Assembly (NCBI GenBank): GCA_945910005.1
Contig: CAMDTW010000136.1
Coordinates: 62,001-126,000, forward strand
Direction of reading: 5' to 3'
Length of the DNA stretch: 64,000 nucleotides
Origin: Isoperla grammatica
Lineage: Eukaryota > Arthropoda > Insecta > Plecoptera > Perlodidae
A program made the translations under genes and the position numbers. The notes under the pieces are model-generated. The model was not told where the DNA came from and searched no databases. It saw only the letters and a program-made list of their open reading frames with translations. The stretch's first letter is position 1; each line of letters opens with the position of its first letter. Shown here one piece after another: positions 1 through 11,556 of the stretch.

Positions 1-289
1 CGGCCGGGATTCCTAAGGGTTTCAACCAAAGTAGACAAATCGTTGTTTTAGAGCGTTTCAGGCTCTAATAAGCACAATTTGTCCATTTCGTCACATTTCG
101 AAAACTTCTATAGAAGTTACACCCTCCGTTGAAAAATAAGAATTATAGGCTGCATTCTTCAAGAGTATAATGAAAATGCATAAATTGAGTTTTTTCGTCG
201 TTTTTGGTTAAAATATGCATAAAATATAGAAATTGGCTGATTTTAGTCTATCTACCACAAACTTCCAGTTTTAAGAGGGATCTTGCATA
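1..289 (+). repeat. First monomer in window, tail shared with the 12-monomer block
   Basis: This full unit carries CAAAGTAGACAAATCG, GGCTCTAATAAGC and TTTCGAAAAC. The same combination recurs in the monomer at 10112 and its equivalents in later 11-monomer copies; the monomer at 9245 also carries it. From about 137 its tail, including the rare AAGAGGGATC, matches the tail of the monomer at 3467, so the 3466-bp duplication probably starts inside it. Confidence 0.8.
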
Positions 290-577
290 CGGCCGGGATT
301 CCTAAGGGTTTCAACCAAAGTTGACAAATCGTTGTTTTAGAGCGTTTTAGGCTCCAATAAGCACAATTTGTCCATTTTGTCACATTTCGATAACTTCTAT
401 AGAAGTTACACCCTCCGTTGAAAAACAAGAATTATAGGCTGCATTCTTCAAGAGTATAATGAAAATGCATAAATTGAGTTTTTTCGTCGTTTTTGGTTAA
501 AATATGCATAAATACAGAAATTGGCTGATTTTAGTCTATCTACCACAAACTTCCAGTTTTAAGAGGAATCTTGCATA

Positions 578-866
578 CGGCTGGGATTCCTAAGGGTTTC
601 AACCAAATTGCACAAATCGTTGTTTTAGAGCGTTTAAGGCTCCAATAAGCACAATTTGTCCATTTCGTCACATTTCGATAACTACTTTAGAAGTTACACC
701 AACCGTTGAAAAATAATAATGTTAGTGTGCATTCTGAAAGAGTATTATGAAAATGCATAAATTGAGTTTTTTGGTCGTTTTTGGTTAAAATATGCATAAA
801 ATATAGAAATTGGCTGATTTAAGTCTATCTACCACAAACTTCCAGTTTTAAGAGGAATCTTGCATA
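578..866 (+). repeat. Type D monomer, exemplar of a divergent subfamily with 18 copies
   Basis: Type D units keep the 289-bp length but differ in a cluster over the middle of the unit: ATAACTACTTTAGAAGTTAC, ACACCAACCGTTG, AATAATAATGTTAGTGTGC and ATTCTGAAAGAGTATTATG. Starts I find are 578, 1445, 4044, 4911, 6934, 8089, 8956, 12134, 15025, 19651, 21676, 22832, 24981, 27291, 29023, 30758, 38247 and 48046. All begin with CGGCTGGG. Flanking thirds follow their neighbours, so divergence is confined to roughly +103 to +180. The four from the 8-monomer blocks (24981, 27291, 38247, 48046) share GCATTATGAAAGAG. The 18-bp palindrome is broken in every copy. Confidence 0.92.
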
Positions 867-967
867 CGGCCGGGATTCCTAAGGGTTTCAACCAAAGTTG
901 ACAAATCGTTGTTTTAGAGCGTTTCAGGCTCCAATAAGCACAATTTGTCCATTTCGTCACATTTCGA

Positions 968-985
968 TAACTTCTATAGAAGTTA
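968..985. repeat. 18-bp perfect palindrome in each ordinary monomer (example site)
   Basis: TAACTTCTATAGAAGTTA equals its own reverse complement. It sits near +102 in nearly every ordinary monomer, so it recurs about every 289 bp. Two variant sets break it: type D units (TAACTACTTTAGAAGTTA) and the CAACGAAAG-linked units with TATACAAG. It could extrude as a hairpin or bind a dimeric protein; neither role is shown by the sequence. Confidence 0.85.
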
Positions 986-1041
986 CACCCTCCGTTGAAA
1001 AATAAGAATTATAGGCTGCATTCTTCAAGTGTATAGTGAAA

Positions 1042-1086
1042 ATGCATAAATTGAGTTTTTTCGTCGTTTTTGGTTAAAATATGCAT
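1042..1086. repeat. Paired ATGCAT sites 39 bp apart (example)
   Basis: Two copies of the palindromic hexamer, each followed by AAA, stand at 1042-1047 and 1081-1086 in this monomer. Between them lie T-runs (GTTTTTT, GTTTTT). Most monomers keep both at this spacing. The second site is altered in several types (ATGCCTAAA, ATGCTTAAA, ATGTATAAA, ATGCAAAAA), while the first is rarely changed. No function is assigned. Confidence 0.7.
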
Positions 1087-3755
1087 AAAACATAGAAATT
1101 GGCTGATTTAAGTCTACCTACCACAAACTTCCAGTTTTAAGAGGAATCTTGCATACGGCTGGGATTCCTAAGGGTTTCAACCAAATTGCACAAATCGTTT
1201 TTTTAGAGCGTTTCAGGCTCCAATAAGCACAATTTGTCCATTTCGTCACATTTCGAAAACTTCTATAGAAGTTACACCCTCCGTCGAAAAATAAGAATTA
1301 TAGGTTGCATTCTTCAAGAGTATAATGAAAATGCATAAATTGAGTTTTTTCGTCGTTTTTGGTTAAAATATGCATAAAAAATAGAAATTGGCTGATTTCA
1401 GTCTATCTACCACAAACTTCCAGTTTTAAGAGGAATCTTGCATACGGCTGGGATTACTAAGGGTTTCAACCAAAGTTGACAAATCGTTGTTTTAGAGCGT
1501 TTCAGGCTCCAATAAGCACATTTTGTCCATTTCGTCACATTTCGATAACTACTTTAGAAGTTACACCAACCGTTGAAAAATAATAATGTTAGTGTGCATT
1601 CTGAAAGAGTATTATGAAAATGCATAAATTGAGTTTTTTGGTCGTTCTTGGTTAAAATATGAATAAAATATAGAAATTGGCTGATTTTAGTCTATCTACC
1701 ACAAACTTCCAGTTTTAAGAGGAATCTTGCATACGGCCGGGATTCCTAAGGGTTTCAACCAAAGTTGACAAATCGTTGTTTTAGAGCGTTTCAGGCTCCA
1801 ATAAGCACAATTTGTCCATTTCGTCACATTTCGATAACTTCTATAGAAGTTACACCCTCCGTCGAAAAATAAGAATTATAGGTTGCATTCTTCAAGAGTA
1901 TAATGAAAATGCATAAATTGAGTTTTTTCGTCGTTTTTGGTTAAAATATGCATAAAAAATAGAAATTGGCTGATTTCAGTCGAACTACCACAAACTTCCA
2001 GTTTTAAGAGGAATCTTGCATACGGCCGGGATTCCTATGGGTTTCAACCAAAGTTGACAAATCGTTGTTTTAGAGCGTTTCAGGCTCCAATAAGCACAAT
2101 TTGTCCATTTCGTCACATTTCGATATTTTCTATAGAAGTTACACCCTCCGTCGAAAAATAAGAATTATAGGTTGCATTCTTCAAGAGTATAATGAAAATG
2201 CATAAATTCAGTTTTTTCGACGTTTTTGGTTAAAATATGCATAAAAAATAGAAATTGGCTGATTTCAGTCTATCTACCACAAACTTCCAGTTTTAAGAGG
2301 AATCTTGCATACGGCCGGGATTCCTAAGGGTTTCAACCAAAGTTGACAAATCGTTGTTTTAGAGCGTTTCAGGCTCCAATAAGCACAATTTGTCCATTTC
2401 GTCACATTTCGATAACTTCTATAGAAGTACCACCCTCCGTCGAAAAATAAGAATTATACTTTGCATTCTTCAAGAGTATAATGAAAATGCATAAATTGAG
2501 TTTTTTCGTCGTTTTTGGTTGAAATATGCCTAAAAATAGAAATTGGCTGATTTCAGTCTATCTACCACAAACTTCCAGTTTTAAGAGGAATCTTGCATAC
2601 GGCCGGGATTCCTAAGGGTTTCAACCAAAGTTGACAAATCGTTGTTTTAGAGCGTTTCAGGCTCCAATAAGCACAATTTGTCCATTTCGTCACATTTCGA
2701 TAACTTCTATAGAAGTTACACCCTCCGTTTAAAAATAAGAATTATAGGCTGCATTCTTCAAGAGTATAATAAAAATGCATAAATTGAGTTTTTTCGTCGT
2801 TTTTGGTTAAAATATGCATAAAATATAGAAATTGGCTGATTTTAGTCTATCTACCACAAACTTCCAGTTTTAAGAGGAATCTTGCATACGGCTGGGATTC
2901 CTAAGGGTTTCTACCAAATTGCACAAATCGTTGTTTTAGAGCGTTTTTAGGCTCCAATAAGCACAATTTGTCCATTTCGTCACATTTCGATAGTTTCTAT
3001 AGAAGTTACACCCTCCGTTGAAAAATAAGAATTATAGGCTGCATTCTTCAAGAGTATAATGAAAATGCATAAATTCAGTTTTTTCGACGTTTTTGGTTAA
3101 AATATGCATAAAAAATAGAAATTGGCTGATTTCAGTCTATCTACCACAAACTTCCAGTTTTAAGAGGAATCTTGCATACGGCCGGGATTCCTAAGGGTTT
3201 CAACCAAAGTTGACAAATCGTTGTTTTAGAGCGTTTCAGGCTCCAATAAGCACAATTTGTCCATTTCGTCACATTTCGATAACTTCTATAGAAGTACCAC
3301 CCTCCGTCGAAAAATAAGAATTATACTTTGCATTCTTCAAGAGTATAATGAAAATGCATAAATTGAGTTTTTTCGTCGTTTTTGGTTGAAATATGCCTAA
3401 AAATAGAAATTGGCTGATTTCAGTCTATCTACCACAAACTTCCAGTTTTAAGAGGAATCTTGCATACGGCCGGGATTCCTAAGGGTTTCAACCAAAGTTG
3501 ACAAATCGTTGTTTTAGAGCGTTTCAGGCTCCAATAAGCACAATTTGTCCATTTCGTCACATTTCGATAACTTCTATAGAAGTTACACCCTCCGTTTAAA
3601 AATAAGAATTATAGGCTGCATTCTTCAAGAGTATAATGAAAATGCATAAATTGAGTTTTTTCGTCGTTTTTGGTTAAAATATGCATAAAATATAGAAATT
3701 GGCTGATTTTAGTCTATCTACCACAAACTTCCAGTTTTAAGAGGGATCTTGCATA

Positions 3756-6522
3756 CGGCCGGGATTCCTAAGGGTTTCAACCAAAGTTGACAAATCGTTG
3801 TTTTAGAGCGTTTTAGGCTCCAATAAGCACAATTTGTCCATTTTGTCACATTTCGATAACTTCTATAGAAGTTACACCCTCCGTTGAAAAACAAGAATTA
3901 TAGGCTGCATTCTTCAAGAGTATAATGAAAATGCATAAATTGAGTTTTTTCGTCGTTTTTGGTTAAAATATGCATAAATACAGAAATTGGCTGATTTTAG
4001 TCTATCTACCACAAACTTCCAGTTTTAAGAGGAATCTTGCATACGGCTGGGATTCCTAAGGGTTTCAACCAAATTGCACAAATCGTTGTTTTAGAGCGTT
4101 TAAGGCTCCAATAAGCACAATTTGTCCATTTCGTCACATTTCGATAACTACTTTAGAAGTTACACCAACCGTTGAAAAATAATAATGTTAGTGTGCATTC
4201 TGAAAGAGTATTATGAAAATGCATAAATTGAGTTTTTTGGTCGTTTTTGGTTAAAATATGCATAAAATATAGAAATTGGCTGATTTAAGTCTATCTACCA
4301 CAAACTTCCAGTTTTAAGAGGAATCTTGCATACGGCCGGGATTCCTAAGGGTTTCAACCAAAGTTGACAAATCGTTGTTTTAGAGCGTTTCAGGCTCCAA
4401 TAAGCACAATTTGTCCATTTCGTCACATTTCGATAACTTCTATAGAAGTTACACCCTCCGTTGAAAAATAAGAATTATAGGCTGCATTCTTCAAGTGTAT
4501 AGTGAAAATGCATAAATTGAGTTTTTTCGTCGTTTTTGGTTAAAATATGCATAAAACATAGAAATTGGCTGATTTAAGTCTACCTACCACAAACTTCCAG
4601 TTTTAAGAGGAATCTTGCATACGGCTGGGATTCCTAAGGGTTTCAACCAAATTGCACAAATCGTTTTTTTAGAGCGTTTCAGGCTCCAATAAGCACAATT
4701 TGTCCATTTCGTCACATTTCGAAAACTTCTATAGAAGTTACACCCTCCGTCGAAAAATAAGAATTATAGGTTGCATTCTTCAAGAGTATAATGAAAATGC
4801 ATAAATTGAGTTTTTTCGTCGTTTTTGGTTAAAATATGCATAAAAAATAGAAATTGGCTGATTTCAGTCTATCTACCACAAACTTCCAGTTTTAAGAGGA
4901 ATCTTGCATACGGCTGGGATTACTAAGGGTTTCAACCAAAGTTGACAAATCGTTGTTTTAGAGCGTTTCAGGCTCCAATAAGCACATTTTGTCCATTTCG
5001 TCACATTTCGATAACTACTTTAGAAGTTACACCAACCGTTGAAAAATAATAATGTTAGTGTGCATTCTGAAAGAGTATTATGAAAATGCATAAATTGAGT
5101 TTTTTGGTCGTTCTTGGTTAAAATATGAATAAAATATAGAAATTGGCTGATTTTAGTCTATCTACCACAAACTTCCAGTTTTAAGAGGAATCTTGCATAC
5201 GGCCGGGATTCCTAAGGGTTTCAACCAAAGTTGACAAATCGTTGTTTTAGAGCGTTTCAGGCTCCAATAAGCACAATTTGTCCATTTCGTCACATTTCGA
5301 TAACTTCTATAGAAGTTACACCCTCCGTCGAAAAATAAGAATTATAGGTTGCATTCTTCAAGAGTATAATGAAAATGCATAAATTGAGTTTTTTCGTCGT
5401 TTTTGGTTAAAATATGCATAAAAAATAGAAATTGGCTGATTTCAGTCTAACTACCACAAACTTCCAGTTTTAAGAGGAATCTTGCATACGGCCGGGATTC
5501 CTATGGGTTTCAACCAAAGTTGACAAATCGTTGTTTTAGAGCGTTTCAGGCTCCAATAAGCACAATTTGTCCATTTCGTCACATTTCGATATTTTCTATA
5601 GAAGTTACACCCTCCGTCGAAAAATAAGAATTATAGGTTGCATTCTTCAAGAGTATAATGAAAATGCATAAATTCAGTTTTTTCGACGTTTTTGGTTAAA
5701 ATATGCATAAAAAATAGAAATTGGCTGATTTCAGTCTATCTACCACAAACTTCCAGTTTTAAGAGGAATCTTGCATACGGCCGGGATTCCTAAGGGTTTC
5801 AACCAAAGTTGACAAATCGTTGTTTTAGAGCGTTTCAGGCTCCAATAAGCACAATTTGTCCATTTCGTCACATTTCGATAACTTCTATAGAAGTACCACC
5901 CTCCGTCGAAAAATAAGAATTATACTTTGCATTCTTCAAGAGTATAATGAAAATGCATAAATTGAGTTTTTTCGTCGTTTTTGGTTGAAATATGCCTAAA
6001 AATAGAAATTGGCTGATTTCAGTCTATCTACCACAAACTTCCAGTTTTAAGAGGAATCTTGCATACGGCCGGGATTCCTAAGGGTTTCAACCAAAGTTGA
6101 CAAATCGTTGTTTTAGAGCGTTTCAGGCTCCAATAAGCACAATTTGTCCATTTCGTCACATTTCGATAACTTCTATAGAAGTTACACCCTCCGTTTAAAA
6201 ATAAGAATTATAGGCTGCATTCTTCAAGAGTATAATAAAAATGCATAAATTGGATTTTTTCGTCGTTTTTGGTTAAAATATGCATAAAATATAGAAATTG
6301 GCTGATTTTAGTCTATCTACCACAAACTTCCAGTTTTAAGAGGAATCTTGCATACGGCTGGGATTCCTAAGGGTTTCTACCAAATTGCACAAATCGTTGT
6401 TTTAGAGCGTTTTTAGGCTCCAATAAGCACAATTTGTCCATTTCGTCACATTTCGATAGTTTCTATAGAAGTTACACCCTCCGTTGAAAAATAAGAATTA
6501 TAGGCTGCATTCTTCAAGAGTA
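3756..6522 (+). repeat. 12-monomer higher-order repeat, copy 2 (partial)
   Basis: This matches 290-3056 at a constant offset of 3466 bp, variant by variant. Spotted differences include TCTAACTACC against TCGAACTACC near 5450 and TTGGATTTTT against TTGAGTTTTT near 6248. The match breaks near 6522, where GTATAGTGAAAATG replaces GTATAATGAAAATG and the following unit no longer carries TTCAGTTTTTTCGACG. About 9.6 monomers are retained. Confidence 0.88.
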
Positions 6523-8377
6523 TAGTGAAAATGCATAAATTGAGTTTTTTCGTCGTTTTTGGTTAAAATATGCATAAAATATAGAAATTGGCTGATTTTA
6601 GTCTATCTACCACAAACTTCCAGTTTTAAGAGGAATCTTGCATACGGCTGGGATTCCTAAGGGTTTCAACCAAATTGCACAAATCGTTGTTTTAGAGCGT
6701 TTAAGGCTCCAATAAGCACAATTTGTCCATTTCGTCACATTTCGAAAACTTCTATAGAAGTTACACCCTCCGTCGAAAAATAAGAATTATAGGTTGCATT
6801 CTTCAAGAGTATAATGAAAATGCATAAATTGAGTTTTTTCGTCGTTTTTGGTTAAAATATGCATAAAATATAAAAATTGGCTGATTTCAGTCTATCTACC
6901 ACAAACTTCCCGTTTTAAGAGGAATCTTGCATACGGCTGGGATTCCTAAGGGTTTCAACCAAAGTTGACAAATCGTTGTTTTAGAGCGTTTCAGGCTCCA
7001 ATAAGCACAATTTGTCCATTTCGTCACTTTTCGATAACTACTTTAGAAGTTACACCAACCGTTGAAAAATAATAATGTTAGTGTGCATTCTGAAAGAGTA
7101 TTATGAAAATGCATAAATTGAGTTTTTTGGTCGTTCTTGGTTAAAATATGCATAAAATATAGAAATTGGCTGATTTTAGTCTATCTACCACAAACTTCCA
7201 GTTTTAAGAGGAATCTTGCATACGGCCGGGATTCCTAAGGGTTTCAACCAAAGTTGACAAATCGTTGTTTTAGAGCGTTTCAGGCTCCAATAAGCACAAT
7301 TTGTCCATTTCGTCACATTTCGATAACTTCTATAGAAGTAACACCCTCCGTCGAAAAATAAGAATTATAGGTTGCATTCTTCAAGAGTATAATGAAAATG
7401 CATAAATTGAGTTTTTTCGTCGTTTTTGGTTAAAATATGCATAAAAAATAGAAATTGGCTGATTTCAGTCTAACTACCACAAACTTCCAGTTTTAAGAGG
7501 AATCTTGCATACGGCCGGGATTCCTAAGGGTTTCAACCAAAGTTGACAAATCGTTGTTTTAGAGCGTTTCAGGCTCCAATAAGCACAATTTGTCCATTTC
7601 GTCACATTTCGATAACTTCTATAGAAGTTAAACCCTCCGTCGAAAAATAAGAATTATAGTTTGCATTCTTCAAGAGTATAATGAAAATGCATAAATTGAG
7701 TTTTTTCGTCGTTTTTGGTTGAAATATGCCTAAAAATAGACATTGGCTGATTTCAGTCTATCTACCACAAACTTCCAGTTTTAAGAGGAATCTTGCATAC
7801 GGCCGGGATTCCTAAGGGTTTCAACCAAAGTTGACAAATCGTTGTTTTAGAGCGTTTCAGGCTCCAATAAGCACAATTTGTCCATTTCGTCACATTTCGA
7901 TAACTTCTATAGAAGTTACACCCTCCGTTGAAAAATAAGAATTATAGGCTGCATTCTTCAAGAGTATAATAAAAATGCATAAATTGAGTTTTTTCGTCGT
8001 TTTTGGTTAAAATATGCATAAAATATAGAAATTGGCTGATTTTAGTCTATCTACCACAAACTTCCAGTTTTAAGAGGAATCTTGCATACGGCTGGGATTC
8101 CTAAGGGTTTCAACCAAAGTGGACAAATCGTTGTTTTAGAGCGTTAAAGGCTCCAATAAGCACAATTTGTCCATTTCGTCACATTTCGATAACTACTTTA
8201 GAAGTTACACCAACCGTTGAAAAATAATAATGTTAGTGTGCATTCTGAAAGAGTATTATGAAAATGCATAAATTGAGTTTTTTGGTCGTTTTTGGTTAAA
8301 ATATGCATAAAATATAGAAAGTGGCTGATTTAAGTCTATCTACCACAAACTTCCAGTTTTAAGAGGAATCTTGCATA
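6523..8377 (+). repeat. Mixed satellite segment between the 12-mer and 11-mer blocks
   Basis: About 6.4 ordinary-length monomers hold types also seen in the first block: type D at 6934 and 8089, and a GGTTGAAATATGCC unit near 7511 like the one at 2311. They are in a different order and carry private changes such as TTCCCGTTTTAAG near 6908, TTAAACCCTCCG near 7629 and GCGTTAAAGGC near 8143. It does not line up with either neighbour as a block. No gene or insertion is seen. Confidence 0.75.
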
Positions 8378-11300
8378 CGGCTGGGATTCCTAAGGGTTTC
8401 AACCAAATTGCACAAATCGTTGTTTTAGAGCGTTTCAGGCTCCAATAAACACAATTTGTCCATTTCGTCATATTTCGATAACTTCTATAGAAGTTACACC
8501 CTCCGTCGAAAAATAAGAATTATAGGTTGCATTCTTCAACAGAATAATGAAAATGCATAAATTGAGTTTTTTCGTCGTTTTTGGTTAAAATATGCATAAA
8601 AAATAGAAATTGGCTGATTTCAGTCTATCTACCACACACTTCCAGTTTTAAGAGGAATCTTGCATACGGCCGGGATTCCTAAGGGTTTCAACCAAAGTTG
8701 ACAAATCGTTGTTTTAGACCGTTTCAGGCTCTAATATGCACAATTTGTCCATTTCGTCACATTTCGATAACTTCTATAGAAGTTACACCCTCCGTCGAAA
8801 AACAAGAATTACTGGTTGCATTCTTCAAGAGTATAATGAAAATGCATAAATTGAGTTTTTTCGTCGTTTTTGGTTAAAATATGCATAAAAAATAGAAATT
8901 GGCTGATTTCAGTCTATCTACCACAAACTTCCAGTTTTAAGAGGAATCTTGCATACGGCTGGGATTCCTAAGGGTTTCAACCAAAGTTGACAAATCGTTG
9001 TTTTAGAGCGTTTCAGGCTCCAATAAGCACAATTTGTCCATTTCGTTACATTTCGATAACTACTTTAGAAGTTACACCAACCGTTGAAAAATAATAATGT
9101 TAGTATGCATTCTGAAAGAGTATTATGAAAATGCATAAATTGAGTTTTTTGGTCGTTTTTGGTTAAAATATGCATAAAATATAGAAATTGGCTGATTTTA
9201 GTCTATCTACCACAAACTTCCAGTTTTAAGAGGAATCTTGCATACGGCCGGGATTCCTAAGGGTTTCAACCAAAGTAGACAAATCGTTGTTTTAGAGCGT
9301 TTCAGGCTCTAATAAGCACAATTTGTCCATTTCGTCACATTTCGAAAACTTCTATAGAAGTTACACCCTCCGTTGAAAAATAAGAATTATAGGCTGCATT
9401 CTTCAAGAGTAAAATGAAAATGCATAAATTGAGTTTTTGCGTCGTTTTTGGTTAAAATATGCATAAAATATAGAAATAAGCTGATTTTAGTCTATCTACC
9501 ACAAACTTCCAGTTTTAAGAGGAATCTTGCATACGGCTGGGATTCCTAAGGGTTTCAACCAAATTGCACAAATCGTTGTTTTAGAGCGTTTCAGGCTCCA
9601 ATAAGCACAATTTGTCCATTTCGTCACATTTCGATAACTTCTATAGAAGTTACACCCTCCGTCGAAAAATAAGAATTATAGGTTGCATTCTTCAAGAGTA
9701 TAATGAAAATGCATAAATTGAGTTTTTTCGTCGTTTTTGGTTAAAATATGCATAAAAAATAGAAATTGGCTGATTTCAGTCTATCTACCACAAACTTCCA
9801 GTTTTAAGAGGAATCTTGCATACGGCCGGGATTCCTAAGGGTTTCAACCAAAGTAGACAAATCGTTGTTTTAGAGCGTTTCAGGCTCCAATAAGCACAAT
9901 TTGTCCATTTCGTCAAATTTCGATAACTTCTATAGAAGTTACACCCTCCGTCGAAAAATAAGAATTATAGGTTGCATTCTTCAAGAGTATAATGAAAATG
10001 CATAAATTGAGTTTTTTCGTCGTTTTTGGTTAAAATATGCATAAAAAATAGAAATTGGCTGATTTCAGTCTATCTACCACAAACTTCCAGTTTTAAGAGA
10101 AATCTTGCATACGGCCGGGATTCCTAAGGGTTTCAACCAAAGTAGACAAATCGTTGTTTTAGAGCGTTTCAGGCTCTAATAAGCACAATTTGTCCATTTC
10201 GTCACATTTCGAAAACTTCTATAGAAGTTACACCCTCCGTTGAAAAATAAGAATTGTAGGCTGCATTCTTCAAGAGTATAATGAAAATGCATAAATTGAG
10301 TTTTTTCGTCGTTTTTGGTTAAAATATGCATAAAATATAGAAATTGGCTAATTTTAGACTATCTACCACAAACTTCCAGTTTTAAGAGGGATCTTGCATA
10401 CGGCCGGGATTCCTAAGGGTTTCAACCAAAGTTGACAAATCGTTGTTTTAGAGCGTTTTAGGCTCCATAAAGCACAATTTGTCCATTTTGTCACATTTCG
10501 ATAACTTCTATAGAAGTTACACCCTCCGTTGAAAAACAAGAATTATAGGCTGCATTCTTCAAGAGTATAATGAAAATGCATAAATTGAGTTTTTTCGTCG
10601 TTTTTGGTTAAAATATGCATAAATACAGAAATTGGCTGATTTTAGTCTATCTACCACAAACTTCCAGTTTTAAGAGGAATCTTGCATACGGCTGGGATTC
10701 CTAAGGGTTTCAACCAAATTGCACAAATCGTTGTTTTAGAGCGTTTAAGGCTCCAATAAGCACAATTTGTTCATTTCGTCACATTTCGATAACTTCTATA
10801 GAAGTTACACCCTCCGTCGAAAAATAAGAATTATAGGTTGCATTTTTCAAGAGTATAATGAAAATGCATAAATTGAGTTTTTTCGTCACTTTTGGTTAAA
10901 ATATGCATAAAAAATAGAAATTGGCTGATTTCAGTCTATCTACCACTAACTTCCAGTTTTAAGAGGAATCTTGCATACGGCCGGGATTCCTAAGGGTTTC
11001 AACCAAAGTTGACAAATCGTTGTTTTAGAGCGTTTCAGGCTCCAATAAGCAAAATTTGTCCTTTTCGTCACATTTCGATAACTTCTATAGAAGTTACACC
11101 CTCCGTCGAAAAATAAGAATTATAGGTTGCATTCTTCAAGAGTATAATGAAAATGCATAAATTGAGTTGTTTCGTCGTTTTTGGTTAAAATATGCAAAAA
11201 ATATAGAAATTGGCTGATTTCAGTCTATCTACCACAAACTTCCAGTTTTAAGAGGAATCTTGCATACGGCCGGGATTCCTAAAGGGTTTCAACCAAAGTT

Positions 11301-11556
11301 GACAAATCGTTGTTTTAGAGCGTTTCAGGCTCCAATAAGCACAATTTGTCCATTTCGTCACATTTCGATAACTTCTATAGAAGTTACACCCTCCGTCGAA
11401 AAATAAGAATTATAGGTTGCATTCTTCAAGAGTATAATGAAAATGCATAAATTGAGTTTTTTCGTCGTTTTTGGTTCAAATATGCATAAAAAATAGAAAT
11501 TGGCTGATTTCAGTCTATCTACCACAAACTTCCAGTTTTAAGAGGAATCTTGCATA
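8378..11556 (+). repeat. 11-monomer higher-order repeat, copy 1 (3179 bp)
   Basis: Unit order: a CGGCTGGG unit with TTCAACAGAATAATG; a unit with TTTTAGACCGTTTC and CTAATATGC (8667); type D (8956); a unit with GAGTTTTTGCGTCG (9245); then units marked by GTCAAATTTCG (9823), CAAAGTAGACAAATC (10112), AAGAGGGATC, TTTGTTCATTTCG with CGTCACTTTTGG (10689), AGCAAAATTTG with GAGTTGTTTCG (10979), and CCTAAAGGGTTTC (11267). The series restarts 3179 bp later in the same order. Confidence 0.9.

Larger units (their letters stand above)
290..3755 (+). repeat. 12-monomer higher-order repeat, copy 1 (3466 bp)
   Basis: Rare variants here recur exactly 3466 bp downstream. Examples are CATAAATACAG near 510, the type D units at 578 and 1445, GGGATTACTAAGG near 1450, CCTATGGGTTTC near 2034, TCGATATTTTC near 2120, AAATTCAGTTTTTTCGACG near 2205, GAAGTACCACCC near 2425, CCGTTTAAAAATA near 2725 and GGGTTTCTACC near 2905. 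The unit also has an internal 3-monomer echo: the GTACCACC and CCGTTTAAA units at 2311 and 2600 reappear at about 3178 and 3467. Smaller slippage therefore took place inside the block. Confidence 0.9.

Noticed and set aside
968..985. loxP-like recombination site (ATAACTTC and GAAGTTA arms)
   Set aside because: loxP has 13-bp arms around an 8-bp asymmetric spacer. This is a continuous 18-bp palindrome with no spacer and only partial arm similarity.
1937..2161. Open reading frame of 74 codons on the plus strand
   Set aside because: It lies across satellite monomers and is open only because of local variants; other copies of the same sequence have stops in this frame. There is no coding signature.
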